From: Arthrobacter sp. OV608
Lineage (GTDB): Bacteria > Actinomycetota > Actinomycetes > Actinomycetales > Micrococcaceae
Direction of reading: 5' to 3'
Length of the DNA: 64,000 bases
NCBI GenBank assembly: GCA_900110595.1
Contig: FOEZ01000001.1
Coordinates: 310,001 to 374,000 of the forward strand
The notes beneath the pieces are model-generated. The model searched no databases. It was not told the DNA's origin and saw only the letters and a program-made list of their open reading frames with translations. Below are positions 1-10,162 of the stretch, piece after piece. The translations under genes were made by a program, and so were the position numbers. Within the stretch, counting starts at the first letter, position 1; the number at the start of each line of letters is the position of its first letter.

Positions 1-618
<618 letters not shown>

Positions 619-622
<4 letters not shown>

Positions 623-1836
623 CGGTCACTGACCTCTTTCTCTAGGGTGTTCAGTTCCTGCGCCCAGGCCACAAGCCGTGCCTCGGTGCGCGGAAGTTCA
701 TTCAGGAGCTCCTTGATGCCGGGGGAGGGCCGGGACAGGAACCGGGCCACCGCCTCCGCGGCCTCATCAGCGGTGGCTTCCGGACCCAGGCGGACCTTCC
801 TGGCCAACCGCACCAGTGTGCCGGCACGGAGGTTATCCCTGGCCTGCTCGATGGCGCGTGCATCCTGGTAAAGCCGGGCCCTTCCTTCGGCTGTTTCCAC
901 TGCCTTGACCACCACGGGCAGCGGTTCGAATACCAGCGGTCCGTGCCGCCGGCCCCGCCACACGATGGCCGCCAGTGCCACCAGGGCAAGCCACAGCCCG
1001 ATGAAGCGCGACCAGTCCGGAGCGAGTTCACTGAGTGTCTGCGGCGAACCCGTGGTGTCCAGATCCTCAAGGGACGGAAGATACCACACCAGGTCCGCGG
1101 AGCTGCCGAGCGTGCGGAGAGCCAGGGCGGCGTTGCCCAGTTCGTCGAGCTTCTCGTTGCTGAGGATAGCCGTACTGCCCAGGACGGTGACGCGGCCATC
1201 GCCGCTGACCGCCAGTAGCCCGGCGCTGGTGCCGGCGGGCCGGTAACAGGACGTCCCGCCGTCGTACACGAAGCCCGATGCTGCGGTGACCTGGCCGGCG
1301 GCCCCGGCATCAGGCAGGGAACAATCCGGCTCAAGTACCGGTGCCGATTCGGGCACAACACCGGCCTGCCTGATGCCGCTGTCCAGCGCGCCCAGCGTCT
1401 GGAGGCGGGGTGAAATCACCACCACACGCCGGGCGGCGCCGGTCAGCTCAGAGAGCCGCTGGTCATCCAGGTACCCGTTCCTGTCGTAGAGCAGGAGGGT
1501 GGGGAAGTCGCTGTCCTCCAACGCCGCCATGGCCTCTTCGAAGCGGTCGACGTCGTTGACGTTCACGCCGTGCCGGTCGAGGATCTCGCTGACGGCACGC
1601 GCCCCCGACGGTCCCGGGTTATGGACGGAGAGGGAAACACCGTCCCCCTTTGGCGCAAGCTGCCCCCAGATCACCATGCCCAGTGCAGCAGCCACAACGG
1701 CTGCCAGGGCGGCCAGGCCGCGGTGCTGCCGGAGCCAGCGGAATGGGTTCTTGCGCACCGCTGACCGGGAATCCTGGCTGGTGCTTCGATCTACAGCGTG
1801 TTGTTGTCCGCCGACGTCCTGCAGCGCTTCGGTCAT
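619..1836 (-). CDS. DUF4350 domain-containing membrane protein
   Basis: The product is 405 residues. It has a short cytoplasmic N-terminus, a membrane segment at about residues 38-57 ([20 protein letters not shown]), a DUF4350-like extracytoplasmic domain beginning [17 protein letters not shown], and a second membrane segment at about 280-297 ([16 protein letters not shown]) before a basic cytoplasmic tail of about 100 residues. Its start overlaps the end of the DUF4129 gene and its stop overlaps the start of the MoxR gene, both by 4 bp, so the three should be made together. DUF4350, DUF4129 and MoxR genes commonly neighbour each other in actinobacteria. The biochemical role is not known. Confidence 0.85.
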
Positions 1837-2477
1837 GGCAGCGCCGCCGTGTCCTGCGCTGCGTCGCGTGCAGGCCGGGCTGCCTGCAGATCTGTGTCCA
1901 GTCTTGTCATTGCCTCGTAATCAGGACTGCCCGGTGGCCAGTTTCCGTAGCGGACTGCGTCGAAGATCCTGGCGGCCTGGTCCAGGCGCGCGGCCTCCGC
2001 CGGGAAGGGCCGGGACAGGGCGAAGGCGGCTTCATCCGCGGTCCGGCCCGGCTGGGGTTCCAGCAGCACGCGGTCTTCCGCTGAGCGCACCACTGCACGG
2101 AAGCGGTCGACGACGGCGTCCCCCCAGTTTCCTGCCGCGGCCTCGGCGTCAGCGCGCTGCCGGTAGTCCGCGGCAGTGAGTGCGCTGTCCGGCTCGAAGA
2201 CTTCCTTGGCCTGCCGGGCCTTGGGGTTCAGGCGGGGCCGGGCGAGGATCACGGCGACGGCGATGACCGCGGCGATCACAATCCCAATAACGGGGCTGGG
2301 CACGGGTGCATCGGCACCCGCCGGTCCGTCCAGGGACTGCAACCAGTCCAGGAAGCTGCGCCACAGCGAGTCGAGCCAGCCGGGCTCGGCTTCCCGATAT
2401 TCGGATTTGGCCAGTTCCTCCGCGGCCCAGCGGCGGGCTTCCTCCGCCGAGGGCAGGACAGGAGGTTCAGCGGACAT
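1833..2477 (-). CDS. DUF4129 domain-containing membrane protein
   Basis: This is a 214-residue protein from the chosen ATG at 2477 (MSAEPPVLPSAEEAR). An upstream ATG at 2531 would add 18 residues but would overlap the preceding gene by 65 bp, so the shorter form is preferred. It has an acidic N-terminal region with a Trp-rich amphipathic stretch (WLDSLWRSFLDWLQ), one membrane segment (VIGIVIAAVIAVAVILA), and a C-terminal cytoplasmic DUF4129 domain (WGDAVVDRFRAVVRSAEDR, then RTADEAAFAL). DUF4129 domains sit beside transglutaminase-like or MoxR genes in many bacteria. No catalytic residues are evident. It overlaps both neighbours, consistent with one operon. Confidence 0.82.
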   Translation of the reverse strand: MSAEPPVLPSAEEARRWAAEELAKSEYREAEPGWLDSLWRSFLDWLQSLDGPAGADAPVPSPVIGIVIAAVIAVAVILARPRLNPKARQAKEVFEPDSALTAADYRQRADAEAAAGNWGDAVVDRFRAVVRSAEDRVLLEPQPGRTADEAAFALSRPFPAEAARLDQAARIFDAVRYGNWPPGSPDYEAMTRLDTDLQAARPARDAAQDTAALP

Positions 2478-3798
2478 CCGGCCAAACCCCGGGCTGTCCG
2501 GTTCCGGGAACCGGTCCCGGCCTGATGGCATGGATTCCGCGGCCCGGTATGCCGTCCGGATCTGCTCCGGTTTCCAACTGCCGGAGCAGCGCGATGTCCA
2601 GGCCGTCCTTGCGCATCCGCAGATCCATGTAGAGCAAGGCCATCACGGACGTCTGGAAGGCATACCCCACAGCCCCCACCAGGGCGCCCACGACGGCGGT
2701 GGCCACCCCTACGGCGACTGCAATAGTAATCTCCTGCTCGCTGCCGGCATGCGGGGACAGGAAGCCGGAGAGCATCGAGGGCAGCAGGCTCACCGGGATC
2801 ATGACCACCTGCCCGATGACGCCCACCATGATGCCCACCACCAGGGTGATACCCAGGATCCGCCACCAGTTGGCGCGGGTCAGCGACCAGGAACGCCGCA
2901 GGGCATCCAGGGCGCCCAGCTCTTCGATGACGACGGCGGCGGGCGCCACCATCAGCTTGATATAGATCCACAGAAGCAAGGCAAAAACAGCAGGAATCAT
3001 GGGAATGAGGAGGAAAATCCCGGCCCGTTCCCCGCTGGCGATCATCGCCACCATTAGGGCTGCGGGCAGCAGCAGCGCCAGCATGCCGGCCAGCATCATC
3101 AGTGCCGCGAGGCGGATCAGGGCCCAGGCCCGCGAACGTGCCAGGACCCACATTTGCCGGAAACCCGTGGGGCGGTTAAGGATGGACCGTGCCACCGGAA
3201 CCACCATGGCCCCCTGGAGGACAGCCGAGATAAACATGGTCAGGACAGACACCAGCAGGACGGCGGCCAGGAACCCCAGGCCCAACGAGGCGACGTCGGC
3301 GGGGCTGGCGCTCTCCGCCCATGCTTCGATGGAGACAATGGACGTTGCGGTGACGGCAGTAATCACCGCGGCAAGGATCGCAGCGAACGACTGGGCAATG
3401 AGGGAAGCGCCGAGCATGGCCTTGGCGTTCCGTCTGATCGTCTGGAATGAGCCATCCAGGATCTCACCGAACATCAGGGGGCGGAGCGGGACGATCCCCG
3501 GTTTGGGCGGCGCCACGTAGCGGGGCTGGCCGTAGGGGTTGGCGGGAGGCTGGCTGAAAGCAGAGTGGCCGTAAGGGGTCTGGCCATAAGCAGGTTGGCC
3601 GTAGGCGGAGCCAGGGTAGGGCGGCCGGGGCGAACCCCAGTGCTGCTGCCCCTGCGGCTGTCCCCAGGCCGGCGGCGCGCCCCAGCCCGGTTGCTGGCCC
3701 CACTGGGGCTGCTGACCCTGTCCGGGCGGCTGCCCCCCTGCGGGCTGCTGCCCGCCGGAGCCCTGCGGCCGCTCCGCGCCCGGATCCTGTTCTGACAC
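2467..3798 (-). CDS. Multi-span membrane protein, glycerophosphodiester-phosphodiesterase-type membrane domain
   Basis: The 443-residue product starts at GTG 3798 (VSEQDPGAE), behind a strong GGGGGAAGGAA ribosome site. A longer reading from 3882 has no such site. The first 110 residues are Gly/Gln/Pro/Tyr-rich low-complexity sequence (repeated YGQP, GQQP units), followed by about six hydrophobic segments. This layout matches the actinobacterial proteins annotated as carrying the glycerophosphoryl diester phosphodiesterase membrane domain. No catalytic GDPD domain is present, so enzymatic activity should not be assumed. It is the first gene of the DUF4129-DUF4350-MoxR operon and is divergent from mtrA, with 185 bp between the two start codons. 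Confidence 0.75.
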   Translation of the reverse strand: MSEQDPGAERPQGSGGQQPAGGQPPGQGQQPQWGQQPGWGAPPAWGQPQGQQHWGSPRPPYPGSAYGQPAYGQTPYGHSAFSQPPANPYGQPRYVAPPKPGIVPLRPLMFGEILDGSFQTIRRNAKAMLGASLIAQSFAAILAAVITAVTATSIVSIEAWAESASPADVASLGLGFLAAVLLVSVLTMFISAVLQGAMVVPVARSILNRPTGFRQMWVLARSRAWALIRLAALMMLAGMLALLLPAALMVAMIASGERAGIFLLIPMIPAVFALLLWIYIKLMVAPAAVVIEELGALDALRRSWSLTRANWWRILGITLVVGIMVGVIGQVVMIPVSLLPSMLSGFLSPHAGSEQEITIAVAVGVATAVVGALVGAVGYAFQTSVMALLYMDLRMRKDGLDIALLRQLETGADPDGIPGRGIHAIRPGPVPGTGQPGVWPDVR

Positions 3799-3983
3799 CC
3801 GTGTTCCTTCCCCCTGTAGCAGTGCCTGAAGCAGCCAGGCCCGGTCCGCGACAGAACGGTGGGCACCGGGAACCTCCGGCAATGCTCCCAGCCTATAGTT
3901 CCGTGGGCACGGCTACCTAGCATTCCGCCATGCCGCAACGCCCTGAACAGGACAAAGCCTGTCTGATAAGGGAATATATAACT

Positions 3984-4658
3984 ATGAAGGCACGCATTCT
4001 GGTGGTAGACGACGACGAAGCACTGGCCGAGATGATTGGAATTGTTCTTCGCAATGACGGCTTCGAACCAGTCTTCTGCGCTGACGGGGCCAAAGCACTC
4101 GACGTTTTCCGTTCATCCAGGCCTGACCTTGTCCTTCTGGACCTGATGCTTCCCGGCGTCGACGGTATCGAGGTCTGCCGGCAGATCCGCTCGGAGTCGG
4201 ACGTGCCCATCGTGATGCTGACCGCCAAATCGGACACCTCCGACGTCGTCCGCGGGCTTGAATCAGGCGCCGACGACTACGTGCCCAAGCCCTTCAAACC
4301 GGCCGAACTCGTGGCGCGCGTCCGCGCCCGGCTGCGTCCAGGCGACCAGAAGGCCCCGGAAACCCTCAAAATCGCCGACATCACCATCGACGTCGCAGGT
4401 CACACCGTCAGCCGGGGCAATGAGCGGATTTCCCTGACGCCCCTGGAGTTCGACCTCCTGGTGGCCCTCGCCCGCAAACCGTGGCAGGTGTTCACCCGCG
4501 AGCTGCTGCTTGAGCAGGTCTGGGGCTACCGCCACGCCGCCGACACGCGGCTGGTCAATGTCCATGTCCAGCGCCTCCGGTCCAAAATCGAGCAGGATCC
4601 GGAAGCTCCGGAAGTTGTGTTAACGGTGCGTGGTGTCGGCTACAAAGCAGGGGCCTGA
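3984..4658 (+). CDS. mtrA: Response regulator MtrA (OmpR family)
   Basis: The 224-residue response regulator starts at ATG 3984 (MKARILVVDDDE). A longer frame from 3930 is less likely because it adds a tail not usual in the family. The receiver domain (1-115) has the acidic cluster D9-D11, the phospho-acceptor D53 in LVLLDLMLPG, and the conserved Lys in KPFKP. The C-terminal winged helix (about 130-224) is OmpR/PhoB-like, with EFDLLVALARKPWQVFTRE and the RLRSKIE recognition helix. In mycobacteria and corynebacteria MtrA controls cell division, wall metabolism and osmotic responses. mtrB follows with a 29-bp overlap, then lpqB, the standard actinobacterial order. Confidence 0.96.
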   Translation: MKARILVVDDDEALAEMIGIVLRNDGFEPVFCADGAKALDVFRSSRPDLVLLDLMLPGVDGIEVCRQIRSESDVPIVMLTAKSDTSDVVRGLESGADDYVPKPFKPAELVARVRARLRPGDQKAPETLKIADITIDVAGHTVSRGNERISLTPLEFDLLVALARKPWQVFTRELLLEQVWGYRHAADTRLVNVHVQRLRSKIEQDPEAPEVVLTVRGVGYKAGA

Positions 4659-6540
4659 CCCCGCAGTTCCCCCCGGGGGACCTGCACACGAACCCGCCAC
4701 GGAAAGTTTTCCCGAACAGCCTGGCGGGAACCACCGCCCTGAGCACCACAACGCTCCGGAACACACCGATGCCCGCACCGCAGGCTTCCAGCGGCTGTCC
4801 TTCCTGGCCAGGATCTGGCAGCGCCGTGCCCTGATTGTCAGCCTGCGCGTCGCCCGGCTGGTGCGGACCGGATTCCGGAAGTTCCTCCCGGCCCTGAGGT
4901 ATATGGGGCGCGCACTGCACCGGCGCTGGCGCCGGTCGCTGCAGTTCCGCACGGTCCTGACCACCCTGCTCCTGGCCATCACGTCCTTTGCCGTGGTGGG
5001 CGCTTATCTTTCGAACCAGATCGCCAACAACCTCTTCCAGGAGCGGCTGACCCAAGCGGAGTCCGAGACGCGCTACAACGTCAAGCAGGTGCAGGACACG
5101 TTCGACGGCGCCCAGGTCACCGACCAGTCCAGCGTGATCACCCTGGTGTACGACACACTGAACGCCGTGGAGGGCCGGGGCTCGGTGATCCAGCGGAGGT
5201 ACGTGTTCGAGGCCATGCCCGAACAGACCAAGCCGCGGAACCGCTGGGTGGAATCACGGGCATCGGACCAGCTGACCGTCAGCGTCATCCCGCCGGAACT
5301 GCGCAAGGCCGTCCAGGAATCCGGGAAAGACCAGTACTGGGCCTCAACCGTTATCCCGGTAGGCACCGAGGACCGCCCCGGCATCGCCGTGGGAAACAAG
5401 GTGACCTTTAATGGCACCGTCTACGAGCTGTACCTGATCTACGACCTCAACACCGCCCAGCAGACCCTGAACGAAATCCAGAGCGTACTATGGGCCGGCG
5501 GGGCGGTGCTGGTCCTGATGATCGGCGCCATCGCCTGGTATGTGACACGCAATGTGGTCAGCCCGGTCAGCCATGCCGCGATGGTCTCCGAAAAACTCGC
5601 CGCCGGCCAGCTGCAGGAACGGATGGTGGTCCGGGGCGAGGACGAGGTGGCACGCCTTGGTGCCTCCTTCAACCACATGGCTGCCAGCCTCCAGGAACAG
5701 ATCACCCAGCTGGCTACCCTGTCCCAGATGCAGCAGCGCTTCGTCTCCGACGTTTCGCATGAACTGAGGACACCGCTGACCACTGTCCGGATGGCCGCGG
5801 AAGTGCTCTACGACGCACGGGACGATTTCGACCCCATCAACAAGCGCTCGGCGGAACTCCTGTACAACCAGGTGGAGCGGTTCCAGTCCCTCCTTTCGGA
5901 CCTGCTGGAAATTTCCCGCTTCGACGCCGGCGTGGCCATGCTCGATGCCGAGCCGGAAGACATCCTGCAGGTGGTGGCCCACGTGATTGAAGGTGCAACC
6001 CCCGTCGCGGCCGAATATGGCTCCAAGATCATCCTCAGCGCCCCGGCAGGCGCGATCATCGTCGAAATGGACGCCCGCCGGATCGACCGCATCCTGCGAA
6101 ACCTCATACTCAACGCCGTGGAACACGGAGAAGGGAAGCCGGTGACGGTCTCAGTGGGAGCCAGCCAGACCGCCGTCGGCATCGCCGTACGCGACCACGG
6201 GATCGGCATGGCGCCCGCGGAAGCCGCGCGCGTTTTTGACAGGTTCTGGCGCGCAGACCCTGCCCGTGCCCGCACCACCGGCGGCAGCGGCCTTGGGCTT
6301 TCCATCGCGATGGAGGACACCAAGCTCCATAACGGGTGGCTGCAGGCATGGGGCAAGAAGGGGAGCGGTGCGAACTTCAGGCTGACACTGCCGTTGCGCC
6401 AGGGGGAAGAAATCGACAAGTCGCCCGTGCAGCTGGAACCGGAGGACATCACCATCCCTGGCGAAACAGACAACAGGAACATGCTGGTCCTTGAGGCCGG
6501 CACTCCGCTTGCGCCGGCGGCCTCAAAGGACACTCCATGA
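4630..6540 (+). CDS. mtrB: Sensor histidine kinase MtrB
   Basis: This 636-residue membrane histidine kinase is the partner of MtrA. About 100 basic, hydrophilic residues precede the first membrane span (about 105-125, [21 protein letters not shown]). An extracytoplasmic sensor domain follows (about 128-284), then a second span (about 285-306), a HAMP linker, and the dimerisation helix with phospho-accepting H377 in [15 protein letters not shown]. The ATPase domain has an N box (NLILNAVEH), G1 (DHGIGM) and G2 (GGSGLGLS). The start is GTG 4630, inside the mtrA 3' end. A second GTG codon follows immediately. The stop overlaps the lpqB start as ATGA. The cytoplasmic N-terminal extension looks long for the family. 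Confidence 0.95.
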   Translation: MVSATKQGPDPAVPPGGPAHEPATESFPEQPGGNHRPEHHNAPEHTDARTAGFQRLSFLARIWQRRALIVSLRVARLVRTGFRKFLPALRYMGRALHRRWRRSLQFRTVLTTLLLAITSFAVVGAYLSNQIANNLFQERLTQAESETRYNVKQVQDTFDGAQVTDQSSVITLVYDTLNAVEGRGSVIQRRYVFEAMPEQTKPRNRWVESRASDQLTVSVIPPELRKAVQESGKDQYWASTVIPVGTEDRPGIAVGNKVTFNGTVYELYLIYDLNTAQQTLNEIQSVLWAGGAVLVLMIGAIAWYVTRNVVSPVSHAAMVSEKLAAGQLQERMVVRGEDEVARLGASFNHMAASLQEQITQLATLSQMQQRFVSDVSHELRTPLTTVRMAAEVLYDARDDFDPINKRSAELLYNQVERFQSLLSDLLEISRFDAGVAMLDAEPEDILQVVAHVIEGATPVAAEYGSKIILSAPAGAIIVEMDARRIDRILRNLILNAVEHGEGKPVTVSVGASQTAVGIAVRDHGIGMAPAEAARVFDRFWRADPARARTTGGSGLGLSIAMEDTKLHNGWLQAWGKKGSGANFRLTLPLRQGEEIDKSPVQLEPEDITIPGETDNRNMLVLEAGTPLAPAASKDTP

Positions 6541-8255
6541 CGGGCCGTACCCCGCCCAGTGCCAGGCTGGCCGCTTCGCTGCTGGTGGTCCTATTGGCAC
6601 TGTTGGCCGGTTGCGCGCGGATTCCCACATCCGGCCCGGTAGGCAAAAGCAGCGAGGGCAGCGCCGGGAACCTCAGTGCACCGGTGTTCCTGCCGGCAGC
6701 GCCGCAACCCGGCGCGTCACCGGAGACCATCATTGACTACTTTTACCGTGCCGGCAGCGGCTACGAGGACGACTACGCGGTCGCGCGCCAGTATCTGACC
6801 CAGGCTTCCTCCGTCTCGTGGAAGCCGGACCAGCGCGCCCTCGTTTACCGCGAAGCGAAGGTAGTGCCGGGCGAGGCGGAAAACGTCTACAACTACGAGC
6901 TGGACGTCGCTTACACCGTGGATTCCGATGGGATAGCAACGCAGTCACCGGAAGGAACCATCGAAAAAATCCCCGTCACCGTCACCCAGGTGGACGGGCA
7001 GTGGCGGATTTCGGCACTGCCGGACGGGACAGCCATCGCCGAAGAAACCTTTAAAGTGATCTACGGCGCGTATCCCATCTACTTCTATGACCCCACGTTC
7101 ACGTATGCGGTACCGGACGTGCGCTGGTTTATCAAGAACAAGACCGTCAAAGCGATGACCAGTGCGCTGCTCGCGGGGCCGGCGCCGTACCTGCGGGGCG
7201 CCGTGGCCAGCGCCTTCCCCTCAGGGATCAAGCTGGCCCGGGAATCAGTCCCCGTTGTCTCCGGTGCAGCCCAGGTGGACCTGACGGCCAAGGAACTGAC
7301 GGAAACCTCGCCCGAGGACCGGCTGCGGATGCAGATGCAGCTGACATTGACCTTCCGCAGCCAGCCGGACGTAGTCAACGTTGAGCTCCGCGCAAACCAG
7401 GACCTGGTCCGCGTGGAGGACAACGGCTCGGTCCTGCCGCCGGTAGTGGATAAGAGTGTGCCGTCACGCCAGATTGCGGTCAGCGGTAACGAGCTGGTCC
7501 GCTACGAAAACAACAGAATATCGCCGCTGCCGGATATCCAGCCGGTGTCCTCCCTTACTCCGCGGTTCCCCGCCGAGTCGCCCGCATCGCAGATGGCGGC
7601 CTTCCTCAACGAGAGCCGCACCACCCTGTACAGCATCAGTCCCGGCCAGCCTGCAAGGGCGCTGACCACGCGAAGCACACTGACCCGGCCGTCCTTCGGG
7701 CTGAACGACTGGCTGTGGTCGGCAGGACCGGGCGCCTCGGGGGAAACGGAAATTGTGGCGTTCCGGCCTACAGGAGTGGCTGAGGGCGCCAGCGTGCCCT
7801 CAGTCACGCTGACGCCGGCCTGGCTGGCAGGGCGGACGGTCAAGGACGTCCGGATTTCGCGCGAGGGGGTCCGGGCGCTGGTGATTTCCGAACAGAACGG
7901 CAAGACCCGGGTGCAGGTTGCCGGCATCATCCGGGGCGGTGACGGGGCGCCCCGGGAGCTGACGCCACCTGTTACTTTGGCCACCGAAAGCGGGCCGGAC
8001 CAGGGCGTCTGGGTCACCGATACCACCGTTGCCGTGATGAAGGGGGCTCCCGGCTCGAACGTTACGCCGGAACTGCTCTCGCTGACGTCGGGGCAGCCGC
8101 AGCAGCTGGCACCATGGCCGGGGCTGGTTGCCCTCAGTGCCGGAAACGGCCCGGAGGAAATCTACGCCCAGTCCGCAGAGGGCGTTTTCCAGCGGCTGGG
8201 CAACGGCTGGTCGCCGCAGATCAAGGGCCCGGTGGATCCAGCGTTCCCCGGCTGA
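6537..8255 (+). CDS. lpqB: Lipoprotein LpqB
   Basis: This 572-residue lipoprotein is the accessory partner of MtrAB. The signal peptide ends in a lipobox (LLALLAGC) with the lipidated Cys at residue 25. The mature protein has a GerMN-like region around residues 180-310 ([22 protein letters not shown], split here for length: the span begins DVRWF and ends LLAGP), followed by a beta-propeller-like C-terminal LpqB domain with repeated Ser-rich strands. In mycobacteria LpqB interacts with the MtrB extracellular domain and tunes MtrA phosphorylation. The ATG overlaps the mtrB stop (ATGA), so it is translationally coupled. Length and order match the family. Confidence 0.94.
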   Translation: MTGRTPPSARLAASLLVVLLALLAGCARIPTSGPVGKSSEGSAGNLSAPVFLPAAPQPGASPETIIDYFYRAGSGYEDDYAVARQYLTQASSVSWKPDQRALVYREAKVVPGEAENVYNYELDVAYTVDSDGIATQSPEGTIEKIPVTVTQVDGQWRISALPDGTAIAEETFKVIYGAYPIYFYDPTFTYAVPDVRWFIKNKTVKAMTSALLAGPAPYLRGAVASAFPSGIKLARESVPVVSGAAQVDLTAKELTETSPEDRLRMQMQLTLTFRSQPDVVNVELRANQDLVRVEDNGSVLPPVVDKSVPSRQIAVSGNELVRYENNRISPLPDIQPVSSLTPRFPAESPASQMAAFLNESRTTLYSISPGQPARALTTRSTLTRPSFGLNDWLWSAGPGASGETEIVAFRPTGVAEGASVPSVTLTPAWLAGRTVKDVRISREGVRALVISEQNGKTRVQVAGIIRGGDGAPRELTPPVTLATESGPDQGVWVTDTTVAVMKGAPGSNVTPELLSLTSGQPQQLAPWPGLVALSAGNGPEEIYAQSAEGVFQRLGNGWSPQIKGPVDPAFPG

Positions 8256-8297
8256 TCCCCGCGTTCCTTCCCGCCCTGTCCACATAGCCTGTTAACC

Positions 8298-9260
8298 GTG
8301 TGGTGCTGCAGGGGCCTTGCGTCAGATGCTTGGCGGGTGAGCCGCAAAATCACGGGCCCAGCCTGCGCACCATGGAACGTCCGCACCGATCCGGACCTCA
8401 TGCCGTCCGCCGAGCGGCCCGCCAGGCACCGGTCGGATCACCGGAGCGCGTTGCTGCGCCTGGTGGACCAGGCTGAAGGCGCTTTTGGCGATCTCCTGGC
8501 GCTGTTGGTTCCGGTGGACTGTGTGTGCTGCGGAGCCGAAGACCGTGCGCTGTGTGTTCCGTGCGACCGCAACATCCGCCGGCTGACGCGCCAGCCTTTC
8601 CGCGCTGAACAAGGAGCTCCCGCCCTGATGGACGTCGGCGGGACGGTGCTGCTGCCGGTGGTGGCTGCCGGCGTGTACAGGGAGGAGCTGGCGCAGGCTC
8701 TCCTGTCTTTCAAACGGCACGGCCAGCATGGGCTTGGGAACAGCCTGGGCCGGGCGCTCGGCGGGGCTGTCCGGACAGCTGCGGCTGGTATGCAGGAGAC
8801 CTGCCTGGTGCCAGTGCCCACCAGCAACGCAGCCTTCATGAAGCGTGGCTTCAGCCCGGTCCACCTGCTCCTGCAGAAGGTGCCACGGCAGCTCCCGGAG
8901 CTTCCCGTGCTGAACGTGCTGGAAAAAAGCGGTGCCGGAATTTTTCAGCTGCCCGGAGGCCAAAAAGGCCTGGACCGCGGCGGCCGTGCCAGGCGGGTGC
9001 GGGGGTCCATGCGTGTCCGCCGGCGCGCCCTGGCGCAGCTGGCCGGACGCCGCTGCATCATTGTCGACGACGTCCTGACCACAGGTGCAACCCTTTCGGA
9101 AGCTGCGCGGGCGCTGCACTCTGCAGGCGCCGTAGTGGCAGGCGCGGTGGTCCTCGCCGCGACACGCCCGCCGGACTCCGCAGCACCTGGCGCCGCATCC
9201 GCTGAACCCCGCAGGGAGGGGCATGACTTAGAAAAAAATAAACCACGAAAGGATGAATAA
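8298..9260 (+). CDS. ComF family phosphoribosyltransferase-like protein
   Basis: This is a ComF-like protein of 320 residues. Near residue 75 it has a Cys-rich, zinc-ribbon-like stretch (CVCCG with CVPC 14 residues later). A type I phosphoribosyltransferase fold follows, with LVPVPTSNAAFMKRGFSPV and the PRPP loop CIIVDDVLTTGATL at about residues 253-266 carrying the two acidic residues. ComF proteins are linked to DNA uptake in competent bacteria, but the family is also kept in many species with unclear competence. I prefer GTG 8298 because a TAGCCT -10 box ends 7 nt before it, suggesting a leaderless mRNA. ATG 8400 would give 286 residues, closer to the usual size. No other competence gene is nearby. 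Confidence 0.85.
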   Translation: MWCCRGLASDAWRVSRKITGPACAPWNVRTDPDLMPSAERPARHRSDHRSALLRLVDQAEGAFGDLLALLVPVDCVCCGAEDRALCVPCDRNIRRLTRQPFRAEQGAPALMDVGGTVLLPVVAAGVYREELAQALLSFKRHGQHGLGNSLGRALGGAVRTAAAGMQETCLVPVPTSNAAFMKRGFSPVHLLLQKVPRQLPELPVLNVLEKSGAGIFQLPGGQKGLDRGGRARRVRGSMRVRRRALAQLAGRRCIIVDDVLTTGATLSEAARALHSAGAVVAGAVVLAATRPPDSAAPGAASAEPRREGHDLEKNKPRKDE

Positions 9261-9404
9261 CCGATGGCTATGAACTAACGTCGGTGGTGGGTACCAAGAA
9301 CAGAATGTACCTGTCGATGGCGGCTCGGAAAGGGGCTCGACTGTCAATCAGATCGGCCCAGCGAAGTGCTGCCGTCGTGTCACCGAAGTCATTTGGAGGG
9401 CACC

Positions 9405-10130
9405 ATGGAGTTTATGATCAGCGGACGAAATCTGACAGTCTCAGACCGGTTCCGCGAATATGCCGGAGAGAAGATCTCAAAGATCGAGTCGCTGGGTGAC
9501 AAGGTCCAGCGGGTTGATGCAAAAGTTTCAAAGGAGACCAGCTCGCGGCAGACCGGCGACCAGCTGACTGTTGAAGTGACAGTATTGGGCAGGGGGCCGG
9601 TGATCCGTGCCGAAGCAAGTGCCGCTGATAAATTCGCTGCATTCGACCTCGCATACAACAAGCTGCTTGAGCGGCTCCGCCGCGCCAAGGACCGCAAGAA
9701 GGTCCACCACGGACGCCACACCCCCAAAGCGGTCCGTGAAGCCACCGCCACGCTGGAACCCGCCAGCGCCCACGAACCGATTTATGTCGAGGCGAGCCAC
9801 CGGACCGAAACCGCGCCGGCCCCCGCAGAGAAATCTCCCTACGATGTCGATAACGACATTCCGGCCGGCGATTCCCCGGTCCTGATCAGGCGCAAGGTTT
9901 TCCCTGCCGCGTCGCTTTCGCTCGATGATGCCGTGGACAACATGGAACTTGTGGGCCACGATTTCTACCTTTTCGTGGATAAGGCCACGAATACACCCTC
10001 TGTTGTGTACCGGCGCCGCGGCTGGACTTACGGGGTTATCACCCTGGACCACGAATGCGAACCGGGCGACACCGTGGTTGAGGAAAAAATCCTCGCGTAC
10101 CGTTCTGACGACGCAGCAGCCAACGCCTAG
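9405..10130 (+). CDS. hpf: Ribosome hibernation-promoting factor, long form
   Basis: This 241-residue long-form HPF (also called RaiA in actinobacteria) starts at ATG 9405 behind a good GGAGG site at 9395-9399. The N-terminal S30AE/YfiA domain (1-105, MEFMISGRNLTVSDRFREYA) binds the decoding region of the 30S subunit. A variable linker rich in Pro, Ala and Thr follows. The C-terminal domain (about 175-237, VLIRRKVFPAASLSLDDAV) dimerises ribosomes to 100S particles in family members. It is a single gene with 144 bp upstream. Long HPF is typical of bacteria without RMF. Confidence 0.95.
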   Translation: MEFMISGRNLTVSDRFREYAGEKISKIESLGDKVQRVDAKVSKETSSRQTGDQLTVEVTVLGRGPVIRAEASAADKFAAFDLAYNKLLERLRRAKDRKKVHHGRHTPKAVREATATLEPASAHEPIYVEASHRTETAPAPAEKSPYDVDNDIPAGDSPVLIRRKVFPAASLSLDDAVDNMELVGHDFYLFVDKATNTPSVVYRRRGWTYGVITLDHECEPGDTVVEEKILAYRSDDAAANA

Positions 10131-10162
10131 GGTGGTAATCAACATCCACAGAGAGGACTGAT

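Noticed and set aside
9253..9273. Six-codon mini-frame between the comF-like gene and hpf, behind AAAGG
   Set aside because: It overlaps the comF stop, has no obvious codon bias or regulatory codons, and no attenuator structure was seen near it.
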